A stretch of 64,000 nt of DNA from Sulfuritalea sp. (GTDB lineage: Bacteria > Pseudomonadota > Gammaproteobacteria > Burkholderiales > Rhodocyclaceae): the NCBI GenBank assembly GCA_023700805.1, contig JAMPYF010000014.1, forward strand, positions 1 through 64,000, read 5' to 3'. This document shows, in pieces, positions 1 to 9,711 of this stretch. Position 1 is the first letter of the stretch. Each line of letters starts with the position of its first letter. Under the pieces are notes generated by a model, which saw nothing but the letters and a program-made list of their open reading frames with translations, searched no databases and was not told where the DNA came from. A program made the position numbers and the translations under genes.

Positions 1-100
1 CTTGGTACCACCCCTTCCCTTCCCGAACAGGACCGTGAAACGAGACCGCGCCGATGATATTGCACTTCACCGTGTGAGAAAGTAGGTCAACGCCAGACTC
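1..100 (+). rRNA. rrf: 5S ribosomal RNA, 3' part
   Basis: The first 100 bases match the 5S rRNA pattern: CCCGAACAGG near position 21-30 (loop C region), CCGATGATA at 50-58 and the GAGAAAGTAGGTCA segment ending in CGCCAG, followed at once by a terminator. The 5' end lies before the window, so this is the distal end of an rRNA operon whose 16S and 23S genes should be to the left. The exact 3' end (about 98-102) is judged by eye. Confidence 0.9.
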
Positions 101-105
101 CCCAT

Positions 106-141
106 AAAAACCCCCTCCGGATTGCCGGTTGGGGGTTTTTT
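106..141 (+). terminator. Terminator of the rRNA operon
   Basis: Perfect 10-bp stem AAAAACCCCC (106-115) with GGGGGTTTTT (131-140), an inner CCGG/CCGG pairing in the loop and a T-run, directly after the 5S gene. A standard rho-independent terminator. Confidence 0.92.
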
Positions 142-228
142 GCTTTGGGGCATTGAGAAATCCGCCCTGTGCGCTCCGTCACGGGTCTCCCGTGAAAAAT
201 TGCTGTTCCCGCCTGCTAAAATAGCTCC

Positions 229-1197
229 ATGAAAACAAGCTTTCTGGAGTTCGAACAGCCGATCGCGGAACTTGAAGCGAAGATCGAGCAACTGCGCTTC
301 GTACAGGACGATTCGGCGGTCGATATTTCCGAGGAGATTTCTCGCCTCGACGCAAAGAGTCAAAGTCTCACCAAGGACATCTACGCGAAGCTCACCCCAT
401 GGCAATGCGCCCTGGTTGCGCGACACCCGCAGCGGCCGTATACGCTGGACTATCTGCAATTGGTATTCACCGACTTTCAGGAACTGCACGGCGATCGCAA
501 TTACGCCGATGATCATGCGATCGTCGGCGGCTTGGCCCGCTTCAACGGACAGTCGTGCATGGTGATTGGCCACCAGAAGGGGCGTGACACGAAGGAAAAG
601 ATTCATCGCAATTTCGGCATGCCTCGCCCCGAGGGATACCGAAAGGCGCTGCGCCTGATGCGGCTGGCCGAAAAATTCGGTCTGCCGATCTTCACTTTTG
701 TCGATACCCCGGGGGCATATCCCGGCATCGATGCGGAAGAGCGGGGCCAGTCGGAGGCGATCGGCCGCAACCTGGCGGTAATGACCGAGTTGAAGGTTCC
801 GTTGATCGCCACGGTGATCGGCGAGGGCGGCTCCGGCGGCGCTTTGGCAATCGCCGTTGCCGACGTAGTCGCCATGCTTCAGTATTCGACGTATTCGGTA
901 ATTTCGCCCGAAGGATGTGCGTCGATTCTTTGGAAAAGTGCCGAACGTGCCGGCGACGCGGCCGAGACCATGGGCATTACCGCACCTCGCCTCAAGTCTC
1001 TGGGTTTGATCGATCGCATCGTCAACGAGCCGGTTGGCGGCGCCCATCGCGACTATCGCCTTATCGCGCAGAATGTCAAAAAGTCTCTGCAGGAGGCACT
1101 CAAGCAGCTTGCCGGTTTGTCGTCAAGCGAGCTCATCGAGCGGCGCTTCGATCGTCTGATGAGTTATGGCCGCTTCAAGGAACAGGCCATCCACTGA
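229..1197 (+). CDS. accA: Acetyl-CoA carboxylase carboxyltransferase subunit alpha
   Basis: A 322-residue protein, the usual length for AccA. With AccD it forms the cytoplasmic carboxyltransferase that moves CO2 from carboxybiotin to acetyl-CoA, giving malonyl-CoA for fatty-acid synthesis. The N-terminal coiled segment (about residues 1-50), VDTPGAYPG, and the glycine-rich [12 protein letters not shown] stretch that forms the CoA-carboxylate site are all visible. The ATG at 229 gives the standard [17 protein letters not shown]-terminus. The gene follows an rRNA terminator, so it needs its own promoter within 142-228, and it overlaps tilS by 32 bases. Confidence 0.97.
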   Translation: MKTSFLEFEQPIAELEAKIEQLRFVQDDSAVDISEEISRLDAKSQSLTKDIYAKLTPWQCALVARHPQRPYTLDYLQLVFTDFQELHGDRNYADDHAIVGGLARFNGQSCMVIGHQKGRDTKEKIHRNFGMPRPEGYRKALRLMRLAEKFGLPIFTFVDTPGAYPGIDAEERGQSEAIGRNLAVMTELKVPLIATVIGEGGSGGALAIAVADVVAMLQYSTYSVISPEGCASILWKSAERAGDAAETMGITAPRLKSLGLIDRIVNEPVGGAHRDYRLIAQNVKKSLQEALKQLAGLSSSELIERRFDRLMSYGRFKEQAIH

Positions 1198-2137
1198 GGC
1201 CGTGTTGCAGGCTGTCGCCGCCTGCCTTTCTCGGTATGTCAGGCAGAATCAGTCGCTGGTCGTGGCTTATTCCGGCGGACTCGATTCGACTGTACTGCTA
1301 CACGCCGCAAATCGGATGGTGCAGGGTATCGGTTGCGATCTGTCGGCGCTTCACATTCATCATGGGCTCAGTGCGAATGCCGATGCTTGGGCCGAATCCT
1401 GCGCCAGTGTCTGTCGGGCGCAGGGCATTCCGCTTACGGTGATTCGGGTCGATGTACCGCGTTGCAGCGGGGAAGGCATGGAAGCTGCAGCGCGCCGTGT
1501 TCGCCACCAGGCTTTCGACGAGCATTCCGCCGACTGGATTCTTCTTGCTCACCACGCCGACGACCAGGCGGAAACCGTGCTGCACAATCTGCTGCGTGGT
1601 GCCGGAGTGCGTGGTGCGGCGGCGATGCCGGAGGTGCGCGGACGCCTGATGCGACCCCTCCTGGGTTTCGGGCGCGCCACTTTGCTTGCGTATGCGAAAC
1701 ACCATCGTCTGACATGGATCGATGACGAGAGCAATGCGGACACGCGGTATACAAGAAACTTTCTGCGACATCAAATTCTTCCGCCCATTATTTCGCGCTT
1801 TCCGCGGGGAAGCGAGCATCTTGCGGCTGCGGCAGGCCGTTTCGCCGAGGCCGATTCTTTGCTCGATGATCTGGCTCGCCTGGATCTTGGCGATAGTCAC
1901 GCCGAATTTCCCCTGCCACGGAAGCTGTTTAGGGAGATGCCAGCCCCCCGCGCCAGAAATCTGTTGCGGGCCATGCTGAAATGGCACCATGTTCAGCCGC
2001 CGGACGAGGTAAGGCTGGCAGAGTTCGTGCGTCAGTTACTGACCGCGGGCAGTGATCGGCATCCGAGCATCGACCTCGGACGCTATTCGCTGTGGTGCGA
2101 GGCCGGCAAGCTGCATTTCAGAAATCTAGCTCAGTAA
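1166..2137 (+). CDS. tilS: tRNA(Ile)-lysidine synthetase, short form
   Basis: TilS attaches lysine to C34 of the CAU-anticodon tRNA-Ile so that it reads AUA. The N-terminal ATP-pyrophosphatase PP-loop SGGLDST follows VVAYS near residue 34, and [13 protein letters not shown] is the second family signature. At 323 residues it is much shorter than the E. coli enzyme (about 430): it appears to keep the catalytic and central tRNA-binding parts and to lack the C-terminal TilS_C domain. The start at 1166 lies inside accA (32-base overlap), so translation is probably coupled; a later start is possible. Its end overlaps convergent dctR by 7 bases. Confidence 0.93.
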   Translation: MAASRNRPSTEAVLQAVAACLSRYVRQNQSLVVAYSGGLDSTVLLHAANRMVQGIGCDLSALHIHHGLSANADAWAESCASVCRAQGIPLTVIRVDVPRCSGEGMEAAARRVRHQAFDEHSADWILLAHHADDQAETVLHNLLRGAGVRGAAAMPEVRGRLMRPLLGFGRATLLAYAKHHRLTWIDDESNADTRYTRNFLRHQILPPIISRFPRGSEHLAAAAGRFAEADSLLDDLARLDLGDSHAEFPLPRKLFREMPAPRARNLLRAMLKWHHVQPPDEVRLAEFVRQLLTAGSDRHPSIDLGRYSLWCEAGKLHFRNLAQ

Positions 2138-2748
2138 TCCTGCGTGTCGCCAAGCACACCAAGGACTTGTGACAACTCGACCGCCGAGCGCACCTGCATC
2201 TTCTCGAAAATGTGCGATCGATGGACCTCGACGGTGCGCATCGCAATATTGAGTTCGTCGGCGATGACCTTGTTCAGCTTGCCCGCCAGTATCAGCTGCA
2301 TCACTTCCTGTTCGCGCTGAGTGAGCTGCGCCAGCCTCTGCTGCAACAGCAGGAGCGATCCATCCTTCGCGGAGCGCCGTGTGTCATGGTCTATTGCGGC
2401 CAGGACCTTGTCTACGAGCGCATTGTCGTCGTAAGGTTTTTCAATAAAATCGAAGGCACCGTCCTTTAGCGCCTGCACCGCCATGGGAACGTCACCGTGA
2501 CCAGTCAAAAAGATGACGGGAAGGCGACACTTGAGCGCCCGTAGCCGGTCGAATAGCTCTATTCCGCTCATGCCGGGCATTCGCACATCGAGCAGCAGGC
2601 AGCCGCACAGCTTGGGGCTGACAAAGTCGAGAAAGGCTTCCGCGGACTCCCAGGTCCGCGAGGCAACGCGTCGTGACTGCAACAGCCATTGCAGGGCATC
2701 GCGTACCGCCGAGTCATCGTCGACTATTTGTACCGTGGGCGAGTTCAT
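2131..2748 (-). CDS. dctR: Response regulator, FixJ/DctR type
   Basis: A 205-residue two-domain regulator. The receiver domain (1-120) has the acidic pocket DDD at 10-12, phospho-acceptor Asp54 in LLLDVRMPG, and Lys104 in FIEKPYDD. A LuxR-type helix-turn-helix follows (about 138-200, LTQREQEVMQLILAGKLNK). It starts inside the last codons of the upstream kinase gene (ATGA overlap), so the two are one operon. Beside a DctPQM transporter, the likely role is activating dicarboxylate uptake, as DctSR does in Rhodobacter; that assignment is contextual. Confidence 0.88.
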   Translation of the reverse strand: MNSPTVQIVDDDSAVRDALQWLLQSRRVASRTWESAEAFLDFVSPKLCGCLLLDVRMPGMSGIELFDRLRALKCRLPVIFLTGHGDVPMAVQALKDGAFDFIEKPYDDNALVDKVLAAIDHDTRRSAKDGSLLLLQQRLAQLTQREQEVMQLILAGKLNKVIADELNIAMRTVEVHRSHIFEKMQVRSAVELSQVLGVLGDTQDY

Positions 2749-4712
2749 TGCATAGCGAGGGGCAGCAGAATGCGGAACGTCGTTCCCCCTCCGGGGTTGC
2801 TCTCGAACGACAATCTACCTCGATGATTTTCTACTATGGAGCGGCAGATTGCCAGTCCCATGCCCATGCCTTCAGCCTTGGTGGAAAACAGTGGATCAAA
2901 CAGCTTGTCGGCGGCGCCAGGGTCGATTCCGCAACCGCGATCGGAAATCGTTAGCCGGGCATAACCTTCGGCACAGTTCAGTCCGATCGATATCTGTCGC
3001 AGTTCGGGACCGCTGTCCTGCATCGAATCGATTGCATTGCGCAACAGATTGAAGAGTACCTGCTCGATCAGCACGGGATCACCTTCCACCGCGACGTGAT
3101 CCAGCAGATCAAGCGTCATGCGGATGCCGTTCCGGCGGATGTCCGCGTCCAGCAGACCCAGCGCGGCATCGATGCGCTCTCCGAGAATGATCTTCTCGAA
3201 GCGAGCTTCGCTTGGGCGGACGAGGCTGTATATACGGCGTATGACCTGTCCGGCGCGCCATGCCTGCTCCACCGCCTTGTCCAGTGCGGGCAAGACATCC
3301 GTTGCCGGCGCATGGTTGCGCAGGAGATTTGACGCGCCTGTACAGTAGCTCGATATGGCTGCCAAGGGCTGGTTCAGTTCATGCGCAATGCTCGACGCCA
3401 TCTCGCCGACAGCTACCAGGCGTGCCGTCGATTGCAGGCGATCCTGTTGCTGTCGGGCACGTTCTGCCGCCTGCTTGCGTTCGGTAATGTCCACCATCGA
3501 TCCCATCCAGCCCGAATGTTGACCGCGCGCATCGATCAGGGGCGCCTCATGGATCAGGACATCGATAATTTCACCGCTGCGGCGTTTGAACTTCAACTCG
3601 AAGCCCTCTCCGGGGCCTTCCCCGGCAAGCACGCGATCGTGAATCGCACGGGTTTCGTCCAGATAGTCGTCGACCCAGTAGGGCATGGGTGGGCGACGAC
3701 CTATTAGTTCGGATGCGGACCAGCCAATCATGCGGCAGAATGCCGGATTGACGTAAATAATTTCTCCGTCCAGATTTCGCGCCCGCATTCCCGTATCCAA
3801 AGAGTCTTCCATCGCCTTGCGGAATGCATGTTCCTGGCGCAGCTGTTCCTCCACCGCTTGGCGACGGAGCACGTGGCGGCGCAAAATCCAAAGGCTTCCC
3901 AGCACGATCATGGCAAGTATCACCAGGCTGGTCGACAGCAGTATGCTCGCCAGCGGCCTTGGCGCGTGGTAGGGCACGGCATGCAGGGCAAGTCCCCAGC
4001 CTGGTGGGTCGAAGGCGACCTGGTAGCCCTCGTCAGTAACGGCGGACTCGATCTTCGATCGCGTTCCAAGTATCTTGCCTGAGTCGCCCACGATGCTGAT
4101 GCGATAGCGTTCCGCGAGCCACCACGGAACGCTATCGCCGAGGATGTCCCGCACTCGGTAGATGCCGACCGCCACCCCGACGACCCTTCCCTCCCGTGAC
4201 ACCGGGACATGAACCTCGAATTGCCAATCGTTGGTAAAGAAAGGATACGCCGCACTGTAGACAGCCTTTCCCAACGATCGTGCCAGGCGGAAGCTCTGTC
4301 GCGAAGGCATTGCTTCGATCGCCTCGCCCACCAGATTGGGATCCATTGCCGCCGGATGGGCCTGTATGATTTTCCCTTCCGGGTCGAGCCAAATCACTTG
4401 CCGTAGGCCACTCTCGAAGCCAAACAGCGTCCTGGCGAAGGTTTCGAAGGCCTTTCCATCCGATGTGTGGACAAGATCGATTCGTCCGAGTAGTTCTTCG
4501 TTCCGAGTCAGATGGAAGCGCAGGTTCTGTTCCAGCCACAGGATGTCGCTGATCAAGGTTGTGCGCCTCTCCTCTTTGTCGGCACGATCGGACATCCAGA
4601 GCAGCAACGCCACGCCGCCAACGAACAGAATAAAGGCCAGCCGGGGTAATATCCACAGCCAGCGCCAGCGACTGGTTCGCTCCGGTAACGGCGCTTGCGT
4701 TGGGGGTTTCAT
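2745..4712 (-). CDS. dctS: Membrane sensor histidine kinase, DctS-like
   Basis: A 655-residue inner-membrane kinase. Transmembrane segments lie at about 20-40 and 255-277 and flank a periplasmic sensor region of about 210 residues, a layout typical of dicarboxylate sensors. A PAS domain (about 290-410) precedes HisKA with His444 in SSIAHELNQPL. The ATPase domain shows the N box (LLRNAIDSM) and the G boxes (DRGCGIDPG, GMGMGLAICRS). It is divergent from dctP, which strongly suggests that it senses the TRAP substrate. The ligand itself cannot be read from sequence. Confidence 0.88.
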   Translation of the reverse strand: MKPPTQAPLPERTSRWRWLWILPRLAFILFVGGVALLLWMSDRADKEERRTTLISDILWLEQNLRFHLTRNEELLGRIDLVHTSDGKAFETFARTLFGFESGLRQVIWLDPEGKIIQAHPAAMDPNLVGEAIEAMPSRQSFRLARSLGKAVYSAAYPFFTNDWQFEVHVPVSREGRVVGVAVGIYRVRDILGDSVPWWLAERYRISIVGDSGKILGTRSKIESAVTDEGYQVAFDPPGWGLALHAVPYHAPRPLASILLSTSLVILAMIVLGSLWILRRHVLRRQAVEEQLRQEHAFRKAMEDSLDTGMRARNLDGEIIYVNPAFCRMIGWSASELIGRRPPMPYWVDDYLDETRAIHDRVLAGEGPGEGFELKFKRRSGEIIDVLIHEAPLIDARGQHSGWMGSMVDITERKQAAERARQQQDRLQSTARLVAVGEMASSIAHELNQPLAAISSYCTGASNLLRNHAPATDVLPALDKAVEQAWRAGQVIRRIYSLVRPSEARFEKIILGERIDAALGLLDADIRRNGIRMTLDLLDHVAVEGDPVLIEQVLFNLLRNAIDSMQDSGPELRQISIGLNCAEGYARLTISDRGCGIDPGAADKLFDPLFSTKAEGMGMGLAICRSIVENHRGRLSFESNPGGGTTFRILLPLAMQ

Positions 4713-4745
4713 GGCGCGATGTTAGCGCGCCTCGCAAGTCTAGGT

Positions 4746-4770
4746 GCTATTTGCGGAAATCCACAATAGC
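4746..4770. promoter_or_regulatory. Interrupted dyad in the dctS/dctP divergent region
   Basis: GCTATT (4746-4751) and AATAGC (4765-4770) form an inverted repeat with a 13-base spacer, midway in the 151-base gap between dctS and dctP. The position suits a DctR operator controlling either direction. No published consensus was matched, so the assignment is inference. Confidence 0.3.
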
Positions 4771-4863
4771 CAGCGATTCGTACTCTGCGGAAAATGCGCG
4801 GACCGCAACGCACCTTGGCGTGCGGCTTGATTGATCTAGGCAAAATATCCAGGAGGATTCGAA

Positions 4864-5868
4864 ATGAAAATTCGCACAGCGTTTATCGGCCTTGTAGCCG
4901 CGACTTTCTCGGCGATGGCGATGGCCCAGGCGCCGATCGTGATCAAATTCAGCCATGTGGTGGCGGCCGATACGCCAAAAGGCAAGGCCTCGGAATTCTT
5001 CGCCAAGAAGGCGGCGGAACTGACCAAGGGCAAGGTCAAGGTCGAGGTCTATGCCAACAGCGCCTTATACAAGGACAAGGAAGAGATGGAGGCGCTGCAA
5101 CTCGGCGCGGTACAGATGCTGGCACCGTCGCTGGCAAAGTTCGGCCCGCTGGGGGCCAAGGAATTCGAAGCTTTCGATTTGCCTTACATCTTTGATAACA
5201 CGGCCGAACTCCACAAGATCACGCAGGGTCCCGTCGGCGCCTCATTGCTGGCCAAACTGGAACCCAAGGGCATCAAGGGGCTGGCATTCTGGGACAACGG
5301 GTTCAAGTCTTTCTCGGCCAACAAGCCGCTGATGTCTCCGGCGGATTTCAAGGGCCTCAAGATGAGAATCCAGTCCTCGAAGGTGCTGGAATCGCAGATG
5401 CGCGCCCTGGGCGCCTTGCCTCAGGTTATGGCCTTCTCCGAGGTCTATCAGGCGCTGCAGACCGGCGTCGTGGACGGCACCGAGAATCCGCACTCGAATC
5501 TCTACACGCAAAAGATGCATGAAGTGCAAAAGCACATGACCCTGACCGAGCATGGCTACCTGGGCTACGCGGTGATCACCAACAAGAAATTCTGGGACGG
5601 GCTGCCGGGCGACGTTCGCGGCCAGCTGGAACAGGCAATGAAGGAGGCGACCGTGTATGCCAATAGCATCGCCAAGGCGGAAAACGATGGCGCCCTCGAA
5701 AAGATCAAGGCGTCAGGGAAAACCCAAGTCCATACGCCGACCGCTGCTGAGCGCACCGCGTTCAAGAAAGCTTTGGTGAAGACCCATGCGGATATGGAGT
5801 CGCGCATCGGCAAGGAGACTATCCAGTCGATCTACAAAGAGACCGGCTTCGACCCGAGCAAGCTGTAA
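4864..5868 (+). CDS. dctP: TRAP transporter periplasmic dicarboxylate-binding protein
   Basis: A 334-residue solute-binding protein of the DctP family. The N-terminal signal peptide ends near AMAMAQ-AP (about residue 21). The mature protein begins IVIKFSHVVA, as is usual, and carries the conserved arginine region GLKMRIQSSKV that contacts the substrate carboxylate. It delivers C4-dicarboxylate (or a related organic acid) to the DctQM membrane subunits. A strong ribosome site (AGGAGG, 4851-4856) precedes the ATG. A hairpin just downstream should raise its expression over dctQM. Confidence 0.94.
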   Translation: MKIRTAFIGLVAATFSAMAMAQAPIVIKFSHVVAADTPKGKASEFFAKKAAELTKGKVKVEVYANSALYKDKEEMEALQLGAVQMLAPSLAKFGPLGAKEFEAFDLPYIFDNTAELHKITQGPVGASLLAKLEPKGIKGLAFWDNGFKSFSANKPLMSPADFKGLKMRIQSSKVLESQMRALGALPQVMAFSEVYQALQTGVVDGTENPHSNLYTQKMHEVQKHMTLTEHGYLGYAVITNKKFWDGLPGDVRGQLEQAMKEATVYANSIAKAENDGALEKIKASGKTQVHTPTAAERTAFKKALVKTHADMESRIGKETIQSIYKETGFDPSKL

Positions 5869-5884
5869 GCCGTCACGCAGCACT

Positions 5885-5915
5885 CCGCCGGCGCGACCAC
5901 GCGCCGGCGGCTTTT
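5885..5915 (+). terminator. Intercistronic hairpin between dctP and dctQ
   Basis: Perfect 10-bp GC stem CCGCCGGCGC (5885-5894) / GCGCCGGCGG (5901-5910) with a 6-base loop, then CTTTT. It lies inside the operon. A partial terminator or mRNA-stabilising stem here would give more binding protein than membrane subunits, as in many binding-protein transport operons. Confidence 0.7.
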
Positions 5916-5970
5916 GCAAAAACCCAACATTTCGGTCGGCAGGCAGGTCTCTGCTCGGGGAGCTCACCAC

Positions 5971-6711
5971 ATGAAATATCTCGATCGCCTTGAGGAATTG
6001 ATAATCACCTTCCTCATGGGCGCCGCGACGCTGATCATTTTCGTCGCGGTGATCCATCGCTACGCCGCGGGAATGAGCATCCCCGGTCTGCAGGATTGGC
6101 TGCTGGCCCTCGATCTGGGTTGGGCGCAGGAACTGACCATCATCATGTTCGTCTGGATGGCGAAGTTCGGCGCCGCCTACGGCGTACGTACCGGTATTCA
6201 CGTCGGTGTCGATGTGCTCATCAACCGGCTCGACGAAAGGATGCGAAAGAAATTCATAGTCTTCGGCCTGCTCGCCGGAGCGACCTTCACCGGCATCGTG
6301 GGAACGCTGGGCGCCTATTTTGTCTGGGAAAACGGTGCGCATTATGCGTTTCTTACGCTGACGGGCATGCCTGTCGGCGACATTCCCCAAGGACCGACGA
6401 CGCCGGATCTCGAATGGCCGACCTGGATGGTTTATTCGGCGATTCCCCTCGGCACCAGCCTGATGTGCTTCCGTTTCCTGCAAGTGCTCGTCAGCTTCCT
6501 CAAGACCGGCGAGTTGCCGCATCACGATCACGGCCATGTCGATGGCCTTGAAGAGGAGACGGTGCCGGTGGACGTCGATTTCTATGGCCTGGATGACAAC
6601 CTGCATATGCGCGACCTCAAGCACTCCATGGTTGGCGATGATCGCCGCAAGGTGGCTGCGCCGGTCGATCCCGATCGACGCAAGATCGATCTCGGAGGCG
6701 AGCCGAAATGA
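5971..6711 (+). CDS. dctQ: TRAP transporter small membrane subunit
   Basis: 246 residues from the ATG at 5971, chosen over an earlier in-frame start because GGGGAG (5957-5962) sits at the right spacing and the protein then begins MKYLDRLEELIITFLMG, typical of DctQ. Four hydrophobic segments are visible (roughly residues 10-30, 50-70, 90-115 and 145-165). It couples the binding protein to DctM. The soluble tail after about residue 180 is long and charged (many His/Asp/Glu), longer than in most DctQ proteins. The stop overlaps the dctM start (ATGA). Confidence 0.92.
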   Translation: MKYLDRLEELIITFLMGAATLIIFVAVIHRYAAGMSIPGLQDWLLALDLGWAQELTIIMFVWMAKFGAAYGVRTGIHVGVDVLINRLDERMRKKFIVFGLLAGATFTGIVGTLGAYFVWENGAHYAFLTLTGMPVGDIPQGPTTPDLEWPTWMVYSAIPLGTSLMCFRFLQVLVSFLKTGELPHHDHGHVDGLEEETVPVDVDFYGLDDNLHMRDLKHSMVGDDRRKVAAPVDPDRRKIDLGGEPK

Positions 6712-7991
6712 ACGCAACCATCATTTTCCTGCTGCTCCTGGCTCTGATGCTTACAGGCATGCCGATTTCGATTTCCCTCGGCCTGACCGTGCTCAGTTTC
6801 TTATTTCTATTCACGCATGTGCCGCTGGAGTCCGTGGCGCTGAAGCTGTTCACGGGCATCGAGAAGTTCGAGATCATGGCGATTCCGTTCTTCATCCTCG
6901 CCGGCAACTTCCTGACTCACGGCGGGGTGGCGAAACGCATGATCCGGTTCGCTTCGTCGATGGTCGGACACTGGTACGGCGGCCTCGGCTTATCCGGCGT
7001 GGTTGCCTGCGCCTTGTTCGCGGCGATTTCCGGCTCTTCCCCGGCGACGGTGGTGGCGATCGGCTCTATCCTGCTGCCGGCCATGGTCAAGGCGGGCTTT
7101 CCGAACAAGTTCGGCGCCGGCGTGATCACCACCTCGGGCGCACTGGGCATCCTGATTCCGCCATCGATCGTGATGGTCATGTACTCGGTGGCGACCAATA
7201 CCTCGGTCGGTGCCTTGTTCATGGCGGGGGTCGTGCCAGGACTTGGCCTGGCTCTGACGTTGGGTGCGGTGACCTACTACCGTGCGCGAAAGTATGACTA
7301 TCCGCGCTTGCCCAAGGCGTCCTTTGCCGAGCGCTTCAAGACTTTCCGCGAATCCGCCTGGGGCCTGCTGCTGATCGTAATCGTCATGGGCGGCATCTAC
7401 AGCGGCATGTTCACGCCGACCGAAGCGGCGGCGATGAGCGCGGTCTACGCGTTCTTTGTGGCGGTTTTCGTCTACAAGGATCTCGGGATAAAGGACGTCC
7501 CGCGCGTGCTGCTCAATTCGGCCAACATGTCGGCGATGCTGCTCTACATCATCACCAATGCCGTGCTGTTCTCCTTCATCATGACCAACGAGAACATCCC
7601 GCAGGCGCTGGCAGACTGGATGCTCGGCCATGGCCTGGGCATGATCACCTTCCTGCTCGCCTGCAACATCATCCTGTTGTTGGCCGGCAACTTCATGGAA
7701 CCATCGTCGATCGTGCTGATTTTTGCGCCGATACTCTTCCCGGTGGCGGTCAAGCTGGGCATCGATCCGGTGCACTTCGGCATCATGATGGTGGTGAACA
7801 TGGAAGTCGGCATGTGCCATCCGCCGGTCGGCCTCAACCTCTATGTGGCGTCGGGTATTACCAAGATGGGGATTACCGAACTGACGGTCGCAGTCTGGCC
7901 TTGGCTGCTTGCCATGCTTGGCTATTTGGCGGTTGTGACCTATTGGCCGGGCCTGTCGCTCTGGTTCCCGCGTTACCTGGGCATGATGTAG
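6708..7991 (+). CDS. dctM: TRAP transporter large membrane subunit
   Basis: A 427-residue, highly hydrophobic protein of the DctM/ion-transporter family with about 12 membrane segments. GISGSSPATVVAIG-like and GALGILIPPSIVMV signatures are present (residues about 105-155), as is FTPTEAAAMSAVYA. It is the sodium-driven permease of the TRAP system and takes substrate from DctP. Translation is probably coupled to dctQ through the 4-base overlap. A strong terminator follows. Confidence 0.95.
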   Translation: MNATIIFLLLLALMLTGMPISISLGLTVLSFLFLFTHVPLESVALKLFTGIEKFEIMAIPFFILAGNFLTHGGVAKRMIRFASSMVGHWYGGLGLSGVVACALFAAISGSSPATVVAIGSILLPAMVKAGFPNKFGAGVITTSGALGILIPPSIVMVMYSVATNTSVGALFMAGVVPGLGLALTLGAVTYYRARKYDYPRLPKASFAERFKTFRESAWGLLLIVIVMGGIYSGMFTPTEAAAMSAVYAFFVAVFVYKDLGIKDVPRVLLNSANMSAMLLYIITNAVLFSFIMTNENIPQALADWMLGHGLGMITFLLACNIILLLAGNFMEPSSIVLIFAPILFPVAVKLGIDPVHFGIMMVVNMEVGMCHPPVGLNLYVASGITKMGITELTVAVWPWLLAMLGYLAVVTYWPGLSLWFPRYLGMM

Positions 7992-8010
7992 AGATTCTTC
8001 GCCTCAGCGA

Positions 8011-8043
8011 CAAGGGCCCGGCGATGCCGGGCCCTTGTTTTTT
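8011..8043 (+). terminator. Terminator of the dctPQM operon
   Basis: Perfect 12-bp stem CAAGGGCCCGGC (8011-8022) / GCCGGGCCCTTG (8026-8037) with a 3-base loop, then six T. Confidence 0.95.
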
Positions 8044-8154
8044 GTGGGCACAGACCCGGTTCCGGCCGGGTTTCGGGTAAGAAACTGAGCTAAAATATCA
8101 CGTTAGCTTTTTGACTGGCAAAGAATTGTAGTTCAACCTGTTCTGGAGAAAGTA

Positions 8155-8580
8155 ATGGCTGTCGAACGCACCCTGTCGATCATCAAACCCGATGCAGTTG
8201 CAAAGAACGTGATCGGCAAGATTTATTCCCGCTTCGAGACGAACGGTCTCAAGATCGTCGCCGCGCGCATGATTCATCTCTCGCGTCAGGAGGCGGAAGG
8301 ATTCTATGCCGTGCACAAGGCGCGTCCCTTCTTCAAGGATCTGGTCGAATTCATGATTTCAGGTCCGGTCATGGTTCAGGTCCTGGAAGGCGAAGGCGCC
8401 ATTGCCAAGAACCGCGACCTGATGGGCGCCACCGATCCGAAGAAGGCCGAGGCCGGCACCATCCGCGCCGATTTTGCCGACAGTATCGATGCCAATGCCG
8501 TGCATGGCTCCGACGCGGCGGAAACCGCCGCCGTCGAGATCGCCTATTTCTTCCCGGCGCTGAACGTCTACTCGCGTTAA
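8155..8580 (+). CDS. ndk: Nucleoside diphosphate kinase
   Basis: A 141-residue protein of standard Ndk length. It transfers the gamma phosphate from ATP to other NDPs through a phospho-histidine. The active-site signature [12 protein letters not shown] carries that His (about residue 117), and the N-terminus [14 protein letters not shown] is typical. A ribosome site GGAG lies before the ATG. It heads the + strand run ending at bamB/der, with rlmN only 6 bases downstream. Confidence 0.98.
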   Translation: MAVERTLSIIKPDAVAKNVIGKIYSRFETNGLKIVAARMIHLSRQEAEGFYAVHKARPFFKDLVEFMISGPVMVQVLEGEGAIAKNRDLMGATDPKKAEAGTIRADFADSIDANAVHGSDAAETAAVEIAYFFPALNVYSR

Positions 8581-8586
8581 GTTGCG

Positions 8587-9711
8587 ATGACCGTCAATCT
8601 CCTCGATTTCGATGCCGAAGGCCTGACAGCCTGGTTCGCGCAGCAGGGCGAAAAGCCTTTCCGTGCGCGTCAGGTGCTGCGCTGGATGCATCATTTCGGG
8701 GAGAGCGACTTCAATGCGATGACCGACATCGCCAAGTCGCTGCGCGAGAAACTCCTCGCCACCGCCGCCGTATCGCCACCGCCAACTATCAGCGACAAGC
8801 TGTCAGATGACGGCACGCGCAAGTTTCTGTTCGACGTCGGCAACCGCAATGCAGTGGAAACCGTTTTCATCCCCGAGGATGACCGCGGCACGCTCTGCAT
8901 TTCGTCCCAAGCCGGTTGCGCGCTCGAATGCGCCTTCTGCTCCACCGGTCGCCAGGGTTTCAACCGCAACCTCACCACGGCCGAGATCATCGGCCAGTTG
9001 TGGCAGGCCAATCGCGCGCTGGGGCGTGATCCGGCGAGCGGCAACTGCGGCGAACGCCTCATCAGCAATGTCGTTCTGATGGGCATGGGAGAACCCCTGG
9101 CCAACTTCGACAATCTGGTGCCGGCGCTGCGTCTGATGCTCGACGACAACGCCTACGGCCTGTCGCGGCGGCGCGTCACGGTATCGACTTCCGGCATTGT
9201 GCCGGCCATGGACCGCCTGGCCGAGGCCTGTCCGGTCGCCTTGGCAGTTTCCCTGCATGCACCGACCGACGGCCTGCGCGACAAGCTGGTGCCGATCAAC
9301 CGCAAGTATCCACTCGCCGAGCTCATGGCCGCATGCCAGCGTTATCTGCTGCATGCGCCGCGCGACTTCATCACCTTCGAATACGTGATGCTCGATGGCG
9401 TCAATGACAGCGATGCCGATGCGCGCGCACTGTTGCATCTGGTGCGCGACGTTCCCTGCAAGTTCAACCTGATTCCTTTCAACCCCTTTCCGGCTTCCGG
9501 CTTTCATCGCTCTCCGGCCGAACGGGTCAGGCGCTTCGCTTCCATCCTTATCAATGGCGGCATCGTCACCACGACGCGCAAGACGCGCGGTGACGACATC
9601 GATGCAGCTTGCGGGCAACTGGCCGGCAAGGTGCAGGACAAGTCGCGACGGGTACTGCGTGCCGCGGCCTCCGATACCCGCACCACTGCCGGAGTCGAAC
9701 TGCACCCATGA
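8587..9711 (+). CDS. rlmN: Dual-specificity 23S rRNA/tRNA adenine C2 methyltransferase
   Basis: A 374-residue radical-SAM enzyme that methylates A2503 of 23S rRNA and A37 of some tRNAs. The cluster motif CALECAFC (CxxxCxxC) is near residue 117, [11 protein letters not shown] follows, and the second catalytic cysteine lies in DAACGQLAG near the C-terminus. The ndk-rlmN-pilF order is common in betaproteobacteria. It contains one copy of the dispersed CCAGCGCCAACT-type motif (8767-8790, read as SPPPTI) in a region that varies between homologues. Confidence 0.97.
   Translation: MTVNLLDFDAEGLTAWFAQQGEKPFRARQVLRWMHHFGESDFNAMTDIAKSLREKLLATAAVSPPPTISDKLSDDGTRKFLFDVGNRNAVETVFIPEDDRGTLCISSQAGCALECAFCSTGRQGFNRNLTTAEIIGQLWQANRALGRDPASGNCGERLISNVVLMGMGEPLANFDNLVPALRLMLDDNAYGLSRRRVTVSTSGIVPAMDRLAEACPVALAVSLHAPTDGLRDKLVPINRKYPLAELMAACQRYLLHAPRDFITFEYVMLDGVNDSDADARALLHLVRDVPCKFNLIPFNPFPASGFHRSPAERVRRFASILINGGIVTTTRKTRGDDIDAACGQLAGKVQDKSRRVLRAAASDTRTTAGVELHP
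8767..8790 (+). repeat. Dispersed motif copy 1, in rlmN
   Basis: Core CCACCGCCAACT (8776-8787), one change from the CCAGCGCCAACT core; preceded by GCCGTATCG. It lies inside rlmN and encodes SPPPTI. Confidence 0.6.
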
